Of a stretch of DNA of 40,715 nucleotides, positions 10,131-19,478 are shown one piece after another. The DNA is from an uncultured Roseburia sp. (GTDB taxonomy: Bacteria > Bacillota > Clostridia > Lachnospirales > Lachnospiraceae), in NCBI GenBank assembly GCA_947627165.1, contig CANQUZ010000003.1, forward strand, positions 1 through 40,715, in the 5' to 3' direction. Numbering within the stretch: position 1 is the first letter of the stretch; every line of letters begins with the position of its first letter. The translations under genes were made by a program, and so were the position numbers. Under the pieces are notes generated by a model, which was given only the letters and a program-made list of their open reading frames with translations, ran no database searches and had not been told where the DNA came from.

Positions 10131-11129
10131 ATGAAAAAACATCCTGTTTTCCTTCTTTTTTTCCTATTCATAATTCTGATTTTTTCTTCCATCCTGGGAA
10201 TTTTATTCGGAAGCGTCAATCTGACCATGTCTGATATTGCGCAGGCGCTTCTGGGAAACGATAAAACCACGACTGCCTATCTTTTAATTTCCACAATCCG
10301 CATTCCGCGGGTGCTTGGCGGTCTTTTTGCCGGCGTCGGCCTTGCCTGCGCCGGGGTGATTTTACAGAGCGTCATGAACAACTCCCTTGCCAGCCCCAAC
10401 ACCATCGGCGTAAATTCCGGTTCCGGCTTCGCAGTGATGATTGCCATGATTTTTTTCCCGTCAGCTTCCTTTTTCGTTCCGCTTTTCGCCTTTCTCGGCG
10501 CGCTGTCCACAACGCTTGTGATTTTTCTGCTCGCCGCGGCGTCGGACAGCTCAAGGACCACCATTATTCTGGCGGGCGTTACCGTTTCCAGCTTTTTAAA
10601 TGCAGGCATCAATACGGTAAAGCTTTTAGATACCGATATTACCATAAATCTGACTTCTTTTTTAATCGGAACCCTCTCCGGGCTGACCTTGCGCAGGATT
10701 TTCTTTCCCTGCCTTTGTATTTCCGCCGCGTTTTTGATATCCCTGCTTTTTGCCAAATCCCTGAATATTTTAGCGTTGGGGGACGATATCGCCCACTCCC
10801 TGGGGCTCCGCGTTCCCCTGGCACGGTTCCTTCTTTTAATCTTATCAAGCGTTCTCTCCGGCTGCGTGGTGAGTTACGCGGGGCTGTTAAGTTTCATCGG
10901 CCTGGTGGTTCCCCACATATGCAGGAGACTTTTTGGCAGCGATGCCAGACTGCTGCTCCCCTGTTCGGCTCTCCTTGGGGCAAGCTTCGTCATTCTCTGC
11001 GATCTTTTGGGCAGAGTCATCGCAGCCCCCTTTGAGCTTCCGGCAGGGATTTTAATGTCCTTTATCGGCGGGCCTTTTTTCTTATACCTGCTGCTGAAAA
11101 AGAAAGGAGGGAGGCGAATCTATGCTTGA
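10131..11129 (+). CDS. FecCD-family iron/siderophore/corrinoid ABC transporter permease
   Basis: 332 aa polytopic protein with RIPRVLGGLFAGVGLACAGVILQSVMNNSLASPNTIGVNSGSGF and GLVVPHICRRLFGSDARLLLPCSALLGA. Confidence 0.95.
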   Translation: MKKHPVFLLFFLFIILIFSSILGILFGSVNLTMSDIAQALLGNDKTTTAYLLISTIRIPRVLGGLFAGVGLACAGVILQSVMNNSLASPNTIGVNSGSGFAVMIAMIFFPSASFFVPLFAFLGALSTTLVIFLLAAASDSSRTTIILAGVTVSSFLNAGINTVKLLDTDITINLTSFLIGTLSGLTLRRIFFPCLCISAAFLISLLFAKSLNILALGDDIAHSLGLRVPLARFLLLILSSVLSGCVVSYAGLLSFIGLVVPHICRRLFGSDARLLLPCSALLGASFVILCDLLGRVIAAPFELPAGILMSFIGGPFFLYLLLKKKGGRRIYA

Positions 11130-11880
11130 ATTTTCTCACGTATCCGCTTCCTGCGGATATACCCCCATTTTGCAGGACATTTCCGTCTCCTTTCCCTCCG
11201 GGCAGATTACGGCTCTGATTGGCCCTAACGGCTGCGGGAAAACCACGCTCTTACAATGCTTAAACGGGGTGTCTAAAGTGACTGCCGGCTCCATCCGCTT
11301 AAATGGGGAGGATTATTTGAAGCTGCCTCCCAAAATGCGCGCGCAGCGGCTTGCCTTTCTTCCCCAGGTGCGTACCGTGATTCCCTCCCTGCCGGTGCGG
11401 ACATTAGTGGAGCACGGCCGCTTCCCCTATCTTGGCTTTTCCCGCAAAAAAACAAAACGGGATGGGGAGATTGTGGAGCAGGCGATGGCATTTGCCCATG
11501 TGCAGGACTATGCGGACTGCTGCACGGATACGCTCTCCGGGGGCATCCGGCAGCGCGTATTTTTCGCCATGGTCTTAGCGCAGGACTGCGATTATATCGT
11601 GCTGGATGAGCCTACTACCTATTTGGATATCAGCGGACAGCGGGATTTCCTCGCCATGGCGGGCAGATTAAGGGAACAGGGCAAAACTGTCATCTTAATC
11701 CTGCATGATTTGGGACAGGCAATCCGCATTTCCGATCAACTGATTGTGATGGAGAACCGGAACATTAAAATGGCAGGTTCGCCGGAAGAATGCTGCAATT
11801 CCCATGTCATTGAAGAAGTTTTTGGAACCCGTCTGAAACGGTTTCGAGACGAAGAAGGGGAGTACTGCTTTTTTGAGTAG
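11122..11880 (+). CDS. ABC transporter ATP-binding protein (FecE/FhuC type)
   Basis: Walker A GPNGCGKTT, signature LSGGIRQRVFFAMVLAQ, Walker B YIVLDEPTTYLD; overlaps the permease stop. Confidence 0.95.
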   Translation: MLEFSHVSASCGYTPILQDISVSFPSGQITALIGPNGCGKTTLLQCLNGVSKVTAGSIRLNGEDYLKLPPKMRAQRLAFLPQVRTVIPSLPVRTLVEHGRFPYLGFSRKKTKRDGEIVEQAMAFAHVQDYADCCTDTLSGGIRQRVFFAMVLAQDCDYIVLDEPTTYLDISGQRDFLAMAGRLREQGKTVILILHDLGQAIRISDQLIVMENRNIKMAGSPEECCNSHVIEEVFGTRLKRFRDEEGEYCFFE

Positions 11881-11892
11881 CGCTCCCCTTTT
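11857..11892 (+). terminator. Intrinsic terminator overlapping the 3' end of the ABC ATPase gene
   Basis: GGGGAGTACT-gcttttttg-AGTAGCGCTCCCC followed by tttt; the stem includes the stop codon. Confidence 0.65.
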
Positions 11893-11904
11893 GATTGCTT
11901 GATA

Positions 11905-12963
11905 TTAATTTTCCGGGTAGAGGATATCCGCTAACTGCTGATATGCCTCCCCCCACCTTTCGTTGGGCTTTAAGTTAAAAAGTTCTTTCTCCAGCCAATA
12001 ATAGTTCCCCGTCCTGACCGCTGTCAGGGAGGACCACGCCGGATTGGAGACTAACAAGTCCTCCACACTTTTTTTCGCCGCCTCGCTGTCATAGCCCTGG
12101 AAGGTCACAAAAATATACTCCGGATCCGCCGCGATAATGGCTTCCATGCTAAGATCCTCTAACAAGCTTTCGTCGCTGTCTGCAATATTAACGCAGCCCA
12201 AATCCGCCAATATTTCTCCGCCGACAGTCCCATCGCTGCCTTTTGCCTTAACATTCTGAGAAGACGCGCGCAAGAACAAAATCTTGGGCGCCCTGCCGTC
12301 CTGCCTTTTCTTAGTCTCCTGAATCTGCTCCTGTATTTTCAGTCCATTTTCCTCATATAAATCTGGCCTGCCTGTGATTTTGGTGCAGATTTCCAACATA
12401 TGCAGATAGGAGTCAAAATCTTCCACTTCAAAATACGCCACTGGGGTGCCGGCCTCGTTTAGGACTTCTTCCAGTTCGATATCCGCCTCCATATTGGCGC
12501 TTGCAATCACAAAATCAGGCTGCGCTGCAATGAGCTGTTCTACGTCCGGCTCTAAGATGCTTCCCAGGTTTACCACATCTTCCCCTAAGTCCAGATTCAG
12601 GCTTTCCCAGGAATCATTCGCCGCCGCCACAACCTCGCCGCCTGCCAGCATCCACACGTCTGTGAAGCTTCCAAGCAGAGTCGCCACCCGCTCTGTGGAA
12701 GCGACCGTCACTTCTCTCCCCAAATCATCTGTAAAGTTCACGCCCTCCAAATCCTTCGCCTCTGCCGCTCCGGTAGAAAACGCTTCTTCCGTATCTTCGG
12801 TTTTTTCTATCTCTTCTTTGTTCTCTGTACTCCCCGCATCTAATTCCCTTTCCACCACACCGTTTCCTGATGTCTCAGGTTCAGGTTTTCCGCATCCTGC
12901 TGCAAGCGCGGACGCTGCAAGTATTCCCGCAAGTCCCACGGATAAAAATCTTTTTTTCATCAT
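11905..12963 (-). CDS. ABC transporter substrate-binding lipoprotein (FecB/BtuF-like)
   Basis: Lipobox LAAGC in MKKRFLSVGLAGILAASALAAGCGK; VNFTDDLGREVTVASTERVATLLGSFTDVWMLAG; convergent with fecCD/fecE. Confidence 0.9.
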   Translation of the reverse strand: MMKKRFLSVGLAGILAASALAAGCGKPEPETSGNGVVERELDAGSTENKEEIEKTEDTEEAFSTGAAEAKDLEGVNFTDDLGREVTVASTERVATLLGSFTDVWMLAGGEVVAAANDSWESLNLDLGEDVVNLGSILEPDVEQLIAAQPDFVIASANMEADIELEEVLNEAGTPVAYFEVEDFDSYLHMLEICTKITGRPDLYEENGLKIQEQIQETKKRQDGRAPKILFLRASSQNVKAKGSDGTVGGEILADLGCVNIADSDESLLEDLSMEAIIAADPEYIFVTFQGYDSEAAKKSVEDLLVSNPAWSSLTAVRTGNYYWLEKELFNLKPNERWGEAYQQLADILYPEN

Positions 12964-13084
12964 CTTCCTCACATTTTCTGCCGCCGACGGCGGCGTTTCT
13001 CTTTTTCGTGCATGAAACACGATAAGCATCATGCTGTTCCATTATAGATTTCATTTCCTAGTTTGTCAATAGGATTTATATGTG

Positions 13085-13113
13085 TTGACATTTTTTTACA
13101 GGATTGTTATAGT
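13085..13113 (+). promoter_or_regulatory. Sigma-70-type promoter for the thiT-like gene
   Basis: TTGACA (13085-13090), 17-nt spacer, TATAGT (13108-13113); followed by GGGAGG and ATG at 13145. Confidence 0.85.
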
Positions 13114-13144
13114 TTTACCACAAATACATAGGGAGGTTTCAATT

Positions 13145-13831
13145 ATGAACAACTTTTTTGCAACGCCGGAAGGCGCCTGGGGCGACGGTTCGGTTCATCT
13201 GACCGGCACAGGCATCTTTCTGGTCGCTGCCATTACCGTCATCCTTTTGGTCGCTGCGGCTCTGCTGCGCCACCGAAACACACAAAAAAAAGCTGCCCTG
13301 ACGACAAAACAGCTTGTTTACTCGGCAGTCGCCATTGCCCTTGCGGTGGTTTGTTCCATGATAAAACTGTTCGAATTGCCCATGGGCGGTTCCGTCACCC
13401 TGCTTTCCATGCTCTTTATCGTGCTGATTGCTTACTGGTACGGCCCCTACGTGGGAATTATGACCGCAGTCGCCTATGGGTTGGTACAGTTCGTCACAGA
13501 ACCGATTTTCTATACCATTCCGCAGATGCTGTTGGATTACCCCTGTGCGTTCGGCGCTTTAGGACTTGCCGGATTCTTTTATAAGAAAAAATGGGGGCTT
13601 CAGATTGGATATGTCGTGGGCGTCATCGGCAGATTTTTATTTGCCACCCTCTCCGGCATCGTATTTTTCGCTTCTTATGCCCCGGAGGGGATGAGCCCCA
13701 TCGTCTACTCTATCAGTTATCAGGCCTCTTATCTCCTTCCGGAAATGATTGTGACTCTTATCATTATCAGCATTCCGGCGGTGTCAAAAGCCCTTGCCCA
13801 TATCAAGATTCGTGCGACGGAAAACATCTGA
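13145..13831 (+). CDS. ECF transporter S component, ThiT-like (thiamine)
   Basis: LPMGGSVTLLSMLFIVLIAYWYGPYVGIMTAVAYGLVQFVTEPIFYTIPQMLLDYPCAFGALGLAG; start placed after the promoter and RBS. Confidence 0.85.
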   Translation: MNNFFATPEGAWGDGSVHLTGTGIFLVAAITVILLVAAALLRHRNTQKKAALTTKQLVYSAVAIALAVVCSMIKLFELPMGGSVTLLSMLFIVLIAYWYGPYVGIMTAVAYGLVQFVTEPIFYTIPQMLLDYPCAFGALGLAGFFYKKKWGLQIGYVVGVIGRFLFATLSGIVFFASYAPEGMSPIVYSISYQASYLLPEMIVTLIIISIPAVSKALAHIKIRATENI

Positions 13832-13841
13832 AAGAAAAAAT

Positions 13842-13882
13842 CTAACAATCGAAAACATCATTTGCGGGTTTTCGATTGTTAG
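13842..13882. terminator. Bidirectional terminator hairpin (copy 1)
   Basis: ctaacaatcgaaaac-atcatttgcgg-gttttcgattgttag perfect 15-bp stem followed by T-rich sequence; A-rich on the other side. Confidence 0.85.
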
Positions 13883-14033
13883 ATAGGCTTTTAATAAAGC
13901 ATAAAGTCAAAATCTTCTCATTGTTCTTTCTGCGGCTTTCTACATATGCTGTCGCCTCAAGCGTCTGCACTTCCTGTAACCCGATAACACGGAGAAGCTC
14001 GCCAAGTAGAAACGAATTAATCATTTTTATCAT
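13842..14033 (-). pseudogene. Chimeric ORF fused from TadE-like and FHA-gene fragments
   Basis: MIKMINSFLLGELLRVIGLQEVQTLEATAYVES is from the TadE-like protein (19479..20129); RRKNNEKI is from FHA protein 14787..16217; the tail reads through its 3' end and terminator. Confidence 0.8.
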
Positions 14034-14060
14034 ACACGCTCCTTAGCCACGACTTCTAAA

Positions 14061-14567
14061 TCAATGGTAATACCCTATCAACCATCCAATCACACCAGAC
14101 ACAACAAAAGGCATGAAATAAATGAGAAAGAAAAAGGGCTCATTTGAAAACTCACTATACGTGTATGCTTTTTTTCCCGACTCTTTGTAATAAAGTGTCA
14201 TTGTGCTTGGTAAATATTGAGAATATTTAGAACTTACCACTTTTGTCCTGCGTTTACCTTCAAGAACATACTCGTACCTCGCAATCCACCTATCCTTCGT
14301 AGTACCATTTGCATTTGTGTTATAGCTTCGCCTAAAGCTGACCCTTGCCGCCTCAAGCGTACGCCCATCCCTCTTTGCTTTTTCGACCCTCTTTTTGCCC
14401 CTTGAAAATATGATACCTTTATTAAGAAGAACAAACTCAACGACAAAAACTGCAATCGTGACAATCGCAAGCGTCATCCCAACAGGATCCTCAGAATAAT
14501 CCGATATAAGAGGATCAAATAACTCTAACAGCTTCTCTTTCAGTTTCGATAATAAATTGTCATACAT
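14061..14567 (-). CDS. DUF3592-like membrane protein, duplicate copy
   Basis: Intact 169-aa ORF from MYDNLLSKLKEK to WLIGYYH, paralogous to 20195..20701; AGGAG upstream. Differences cluster around residues after VSFRRS. Confidence 0.8.
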   Translation of the reverse strand: MYDNLLSKLKEKLLELFDPLISDYSEDPVGMTLAIVTIAVFVVEFVLLNKGIIFSRGKKRVEKAKRDGRTLEAARVSFRRSYNTNANGTTKDRWIARYEYVLEGKRRTKVVSSKYSQYLPSTMTLYYKESGKKAYTYSEFSNEPFFFLIYFMPFVVSGVIGWLIGYYH

Positions 14568-14737
14568 ATCCAAAATCTCCTTCTGCCAAGTATAGTATGA
14601 CTTCATTATACATAGAAAGAAATTATCTGCCAAGGAGTTTCCTGTCCGGTTTCTACCATACAGCAGTCTTCCGGCGGTGTCAAAAGCCCTTGCCCATATC
14701 AAGATTCGTGCGACGGAAAACGTCTGAAAGAAAAAAT

Positions 14738-14778
14738 CTAACAATCGAAAACATCATTTGCGGGTTTTCGATTGTTAG
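14738..14778. terminator. Bidirectional terminator hairpin (copy 2), 3' of the FHA gene
   Basis: Same 41-bp hairpin as 13842-13882. Confidence 0.85.
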
Positions 14779-14786
14779 ATAGGCTT

Positions 14787-16217
14787 TTAATAAAGCATAA
14801 AGTCAAATTCCTCATTTGCAAGGCGGATGATATCCCCATGCGATATTGCTGTCTCCACATTGCTCTGAAGCAGCCTTCCGTTTAGGAAGGTATGGTTTGT
14901 GGAGTTGGTGTCTACGACAAAGTACTCCCCGTCTCTGGTAATAAAATTAGCATGGCTGCGGCTGATGACATGATTGTCACTGATGTGATAATCCGCATAA
15001 CTTCTTTCCTTCCCCACACGGAATATCGGTTTATTTAAGAAAATCTTCTCATTGTTCTTTCTGCGGATAAGATGCGGCACCGTCATTTTCGCCGGGTCAT
15101 TTGTTTCCGTCAATAAGGTTGTCTCCCCCATTGAGCTTTCATTGAGCAAAGTCGTCTCTCCAAATCCAGCGGCAACATTCCCAGCCCCTTTTTCCGGTGC
15201 ATAAGCAGGCTGCGGTGCAGGCGCTGTGGATTTCTGCACGGTCGGCTGTGAGCTGACTTGCACCGCAGGCGGCGTCTGCCCCGGGACAGCAAACCCAAAA
15301 TTATTTGCCGGCTGCGCCGCTGACGGTGCCCCTTTATCCGAAACCTTCTTCTCCGCCTTCTTGCCCTTGCTTGCCGCGGCACGTTTCCTAGCCTCTTTCT
15401 GCGCTTTATATGCCGCCGCATTTTCTTTGTTATAATGCTGCATGAGATAAAAAAAGCTGATTTCAGATTTTTCGCCTTTTGCATCGGCTGCTGGCGGCGT
15501 TTCCGGTATCGCCTTTTTCTGTGCGGGCGGAACATTCATACGTTCTGCCGGAGCTGCGACAGGGGGCGTTGGCTTCTTAGGGGGCTGCACAGGCTGAATC
15601 TGCGCTGCGGCAGGCTGAATCCTCGTTTCCCTCTTTACCCCAGAAGAAGCCGGCTGCGCATTTTCTCTCTGGATCTCTTCCAACAGTTTTTTGAAGTCGC
15701 TGAGAGAGAACAGGGGCGTTCCATTTAAGTAGTTTATAATTTTTGCTACATGATCGCAGTTTTCTGTTTGATCAAACCGGGTGTTAAACATAATATTGCG
15801 GAAAAACATCCCAAGATCCGGCTGTTTCATCTCCGTATCTACTAAGGGAACACAGATTAAGTCTGTCTCACAGGAAGAAACATCGGTAAAAATATAATCC
15901 AAATCCATAATAATCGAGGCGGGATCCAACATATAATCCTCTGCCGCCATCATTGCATTTACAATCCCTGAAAAAACGCCCAAAAGACGCTTCTTATTTA
16001 CTGCGCCTGCAAAAAACTGTGCGACAGAAACCTTTGCGGAAACATTGTATTTGATAAATTTCTGGCTGTTCATTTGCGTGAACAGCGTCTGTGCCAGCCC
16101 ATGAATATTATTATTGGTAAGCATACCAAGGCTCATGCTGTCTATGGCGTCCTGCTCTTTCACGTCATACACAAGGTATGTACTGTTCCCCTGGTTTTCG
16201 TAATATAAATCTCTCAT
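14787..16217 (-). CDS. FHA domain protein with DUF6382-like N-terminus (Tad-locus associated)
   Basis: C-terminal FHA: FRVGKERSYADYHISDNHVISRSHANFITRDGEYFVVDTNSTNHTFLNGRLL. Pro/Ala-rich linker with two GETTLL motifs. Confidence 0.9.
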   Translation of the reverse strand: MRDLYYENQGNSTYLVYDVKEQDAIDSMSLGMLTNNNIHGLAQTLFTQMNSQKFIKYNVSAKVSVAQFFAGAVNKKRLLGVFSGIVNAMMAAEDYMLDPASIIMDLDYIFTDVSSCETDLICVPLVDTEMKQPDLGMFFRNIMFNTRFDQTENCDHVAKIINYLNGTPLFSLSDFKKLLEEIQRENAQPASSGVKRETRIQPAAAQIQPVQPPKKPTPPVAAPAERMNVPPAQKKAIPETPPAADAKGEKSEISFFYLMQHYNKENAAAYKAQKEARKRAAASKGKKAEKKVSDKGAPSAAQPANNFGFAVPGQTPPAVQVSSQPTVQKSTAPAPQPAYAPEKGAGNVAAGFGETTLLNESSMGETTLLTETNDPAKMTVPHLIRRKNNEKIFLNKPIFRVGKERSYADYHISDNHVISRSHANFITRDGEYFVVDTNSTNHTFLNGRLLQSNVETAISHGDIIRLANEEFDFMLY

Positions 16218-16270
16218 AGCTTGTTTCTATCCTCTCGTTGCTCGCCGGGCATACAGCCCCTGTTTCATCG

Positions 16271-16843
16271 TTACATCCACAATCGGGATTTTATTGTCTG
16301 TTCCATGGGAATTTTCCCCATTCCAAAAAAGTCAAACCAGTATTGAATCTGATACTTGATTGTGACATTTAGAATTTCTCCGTCCACTTTTGTCTGAAAG
16401 GTAACGCCGTCAAGCCCGCCGACGATGCCAAGTGCTTTCATTTTTTCTTTCGCGGCATCCTCGTTGCCACCGGTCAAATAACCAATAAACCGCTTTTTTA
16501 CGATATCAGCATTTCCATTTTCCAACTTATACCAGTCAGTCCTGGAGGAAAAGTACGGATTGTTGTCTACCCGGACAAGGTCTAACACCATATCCGATAG
16601 CCCTCCCCAAAACTTTGTTCCATTTTCCGCCGCCGATTCAACGTTTTCCGTGAGGTAGGAATCCAGGGACAGGCTTTTCGTTGACTGCACAAGCGCATGG
16701 GTCATCTGATTCTGTACCCCGATTATGGCAAACAATCCATATAGGAATAAGAAAAGAAAAAGGAATATCGGCAAGATAATGCTCGTCTCAAGTGTAACGG
16801 AGCCGCGCTGCACTTCTTGTTCTTTCATAATTTCTCCCCCCAT
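16271..16843 (-). CDS. TadE-like pseudopilin
   Basis: RGSVTLETSIILPIFLFLFLFLYGLFAIIGVQNQ N-terminal TadE signature. Confidence 0.82.
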   Translation of the reverse strand: MGGEIMKEQEVQRGSVTLETSIILPIFLFLFLFLYGLFAIIGVQNQMTHALVQSTKSLSLDSYLTENVESAAENGTKFWGGLSDMVLDLVRVDNNPYFSSRTDWYKLENGNADIVKKRFIGYLTGGNEDAAKEKMKALGIVGGLDGVTFQTKVDGEILNVTIKYQIQYWFDFFGMGKIPMEQTIKSRLWM

Positions 16844-16846
16844 CCT

Positions 16847-19456
16847 TTAGTATCCCGAATACTGTTTGCTTGCTGCGGTAAACAGTCCGTTATCCGTCAG
16901 GCCATCTATGCGAAACATTGGATTTAGCGTATATTTCACATCTGAATAAACATAGGTGTACGCCCTGCCCAAATCAAATGATTGGTTGTTCACCGCGGCT
17001 TCCATCTGGATCAGATTCTGCACCCGTTTTATAAACGTTGTCTGATCGATAGAGAGCAGTGTCAGTAATAGTATGTGTTCCGTATAAGATGCTTCAAATA
17101 TATCTTTCTTCATTTTCTTCTTAGAAGCTCCCTTGCCACTTTCTGTTTCTCCGCTGCCTCCATCCTTGCCGTCAGCTCCCTTGTCGCTTCCTGTATCTCC
17201 TCCGTCTCCCGCCTTGCCATCAGCTCCCTTGTCACCTTCTGTTTCTCCGCTTTCATCTGGTTTGATTGCACCTTTAATCGTATCTTTAAAATTATCCGAT
17301 ATTGAGGTGATATCTGTCAAATCCTCCAGGAGCTTAGGCAAACCTGTCGCAGTTAAATAAACTGTTTTGTTGATCAAAGCTTCTCCGCCGCCATTTACAA
17401 GAATAATGGTATCAAGCATCGGTTCTGCAAGAACAATGGCTACTTTGACAACTATGGCTCCAGGCCCTGCAAGAGCAGAAACGGCGGTCACCTGCGGATC
17501 CGTCCATACAGACCAAAGATCAAGCGCCAATCTGAACAAATAGAGTTGCAGAAATGCCGCGCTCTGATTTTGAAGTTCAGAAGTGGATCCAGCCAGGACG
17601 TATTCCGCTTCCGCCCCTTTAAACATCCTGTCTTTTCCATTTGCCTTTTCTATCGACGCAAATTCCATCAAAGAACCTGTGATTGCAGCATCCCCGCTAG
17701 AACCGCCGGCAAGACGGTACACGTCCTGATAGGAATAACCGGAAACAGTTTGTTCGGAATTGTAAGTTGTTCTGTTCGGAAGGTTGTATGCTCCGTATCC
17801 ATACAGCAGTAAGGCGTTATACCACTCCTTTGGGCCACTTGCAACTAAACGACTGACCGCAACAAACATTTGTCCAATCCATGAAATAATGGCACCCAAA
17901 AACTTTACAACCGCATTCAGCAATGACCACAAAGACTTTGCCTGATTAATCACTTTCTCAATAACGTTAAACGTCCACGTTCCTTTCGTATACGTCTCAC
18001 ACGCCGTAACTAAATCTGTCAAACTTCCCACAAACAGTTTGGCTGAAAGCGACATATCTTCTGTATTCGCATATAAATTGGATTCTGCTACAATAGCGTT
18101 CAAATTGGCGTCATACAAGCCCTTAATTTCAAACATCTGTTTAGAAATATACAAATATTTTGTCATGGTATCAACAACACTTTCTCCAACACTGGCTTTT
18201 TCATTAAGGGAAATATCCAAATTGTTGATCCCCGCCCAAAATTCAGGGCCGACAGACGTAATATTCACACAGCCATACTCTGCTTTTATGTAATCCCCAC
18301 TCCAATCACTTGTAATCGCCTCATCTCCCAACGCTTCAAGTTTGGTTATCTGCTCACCTAATGTTCTTATTTCCTCATCAGAAACCGTATCAAAGTCCTC
18401 TCCAATAGTCTCTTTAAATCTGTTTGTTACTTCACCGGCAATAACTGTCACCCACCTAAAGTCAGAAGGCATATTGATTGCCGCGGAATCAGAGTCTACT
18501 GTTGCTTCATCCAACGCTTTATCCAATTTATAAAGTTTTGTGGGTAACTCATTTATGTCCGAAACAATACTGGCAATCGTATTTTTCAGTTCCGAAAATT
18601 TTGTTTTTAACTCACTTGCAGCAGCCTTATAAGCTTCTTTTTCCACATCAATAGAAACATTGCCTTCTTCGCTTTCCCCTCCTGCATCACTTTGCTCCCC
18701 TGTATCGCCTTCCTCCCCCGCATCACTTTCTTCCCCTGCATCACTTTCTTCCCCTGCATCACTTTCCTCTGTGCCAACCGCAGCCAAAGCTAACGCCTTT
18801 GTCTCAAAAAATCCATATTTTTTTTCATAATCATCCCGCGCCGCAGAATATTCTTGATATTGTTTTTTTACTTTACAGATATCCTCAAGAAGTCCTGAAA
18901 CCTCTTTGACGAGATTCGCCTCGGCAGAAATAGCATTCATCTCTTTCTGGATCTTATCTACCTTGAATTTGTCCTGTAAATCTTCTAATATCTTGTCAAG
19001 ATCGATCCCTTCCGTGGCAACTTCAGCCGCAACGCTGATTTCACTGTATTCCAAAAGTTGTTGCTTCAAAACATCTGTATCAGACAAAGCAAACCTGCCG
19101 GATGCGTTTTTAGAATTTATCGTAACGCTTTTTCCTAATGCCGAAACATTCTCATCCAGATAATCTCCAAATACTTCCTTAATCTTTTTTTCCTGGGAAA
19201 CAGAAAGAAGGCCAAATCTTTCATCTAAAAAGGAATCGTAGTCTGCCAGTGTCGAAAATGCGGAACTATCCATGATTTCTTCCATCAACTCAACCGCGTT
19301 CTGATAACGGGCAGACTCAACCAGCGTCAGCGCAATGGAGAGCATCGGCGACAACGTCAGCGCAAGCAGCAAGGAAACAGCCCCCTTCGTGCCATTGATG
19401 TATTTTCCAAAGAAGCGGTTCCTTCTTTTTGTACAATTTTTTTCTCTTTTTTTCAT
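16847..19456 (-). CDS. Large TadG-like/DUF5702-like membrane-anchored protein
   Basis: 869 aa; N-terminal TM KGAVSLLLALTLSPMLSIALTLVESARYQNAVELMEEIMDSSAFSTLADYD typical of TadG-like proteins; two low-complexity tracts. Confidence 0.75.
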   Translation of the reverse strand: MKKREKNCTKRRNRFFGKYINGTKGAVSLLLALTLSPMLSIALTLVESARYQNAVELMEEIMDSSAFSTLADYDSFLDERFGLLSVSQEKKIKEVFGDYLDENVSALGKSVTINSKNASGRFALSDTDVLKQQLLEYSEISVAAEVATEGIDLDKILEDLQDKFKVDKIQKEMNAISAEANLVKEVSGLLEDICKVKKQYQEYSAARDDYEKKYGFFETKALALAAVGTEESDAGEESDAGEESDAGEEGDTGEQSDAGGESEEGNVSIDVEKEAYKAAASELKTKFSELKNTIASIVSDINELPTKLYKLDKALDEATVDSDSAAINMPSDFRWVTVIAGEVTNRFKETIGEDFDTVSDEEIRTLGEQITKLEALGDEAITSDWSGDYIKAEYGCVNITSVGPEFWAGINNLDISLNEKASVGESVVDTMTKYLYISKQMFEIKGLYDANLNAIVAESNLYANTEDMSLSAKLFVGSLTDLVTACETYTKGTWTFNVIEKVINQAKSLWSLLNAVVKFLGAIISWIGQMFVAVSRLVASGPKEWYNALLLYGYGAYNLPNRTTYNSEQTVSGYSYQDVYRLAGGSSGDAAITGSLMEFASIEKANGKDRMFKGAEAEYVLAGSTSELQNQSAAFLQLYLFRLALDLWSVWTDPQVTAVSALAGPGAIVVKVAIVLAEPMLDTIILVNGGGEALINKTVYLTATGLPKLLEDLTDITSISDNFKDTIKGAIKPDESGETEGDKGADGKAGDGGDTGSDKGADGKDGGSGETESGKGASKKKMKKDIFEASYTEHILLLTLLSIDQTTFIKRVQNLIQMEAAVNNQSFDLGRAYTYVYSDVKYTLNPMFRIDGLTDNGLFTAASKQYSGY
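18673..18771 (-). repeat. 18-bp-period tandem repeat encoding EESDAG
   Basis: tgcatcactttcttcccc units; protein EESDAGEESDAGEESDAGEEGDTGEQSDAGGE. Confidence 0.85.
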
Positions 19457-19478
19457 GTGGTCAGCCGCCTCCCAGTCG

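Larger units (their letters stand above)
13773..14672. pseudogene. Collapsed tandem-duplication copy: mosaic of thiT 3' end, FHA-gene fragments, TadE-like fragment, DUF3592-like gene and WG-gene 3' fragment
   Basis: Segments match in order: 13773-13911 with 14669-14807; ~13909-13935 with 15040-15066; ~13935-14016 with 19632-19714; 14020-14672 with 20154-20806. Confidence 0.85.

Noticed and set aside
13020-13145. Possible TPP riboswitch upstream of the ThiT-like gene
   Set aside because: The conserved CTGAGA and ACCTGATC-type motifs are absent; a strong TTGACA-17-TATAGT promoter lies only 55 nt before the start codon, leaving too little leader.
13773-14807. Mosaic region as a pure assembly artefact
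   Set aside because: Duplicated segments carry independent substitutions, and the intact DUF3592-like copy has clustered amino-acid differences, so two real copies are more likely; long reads would settle it.
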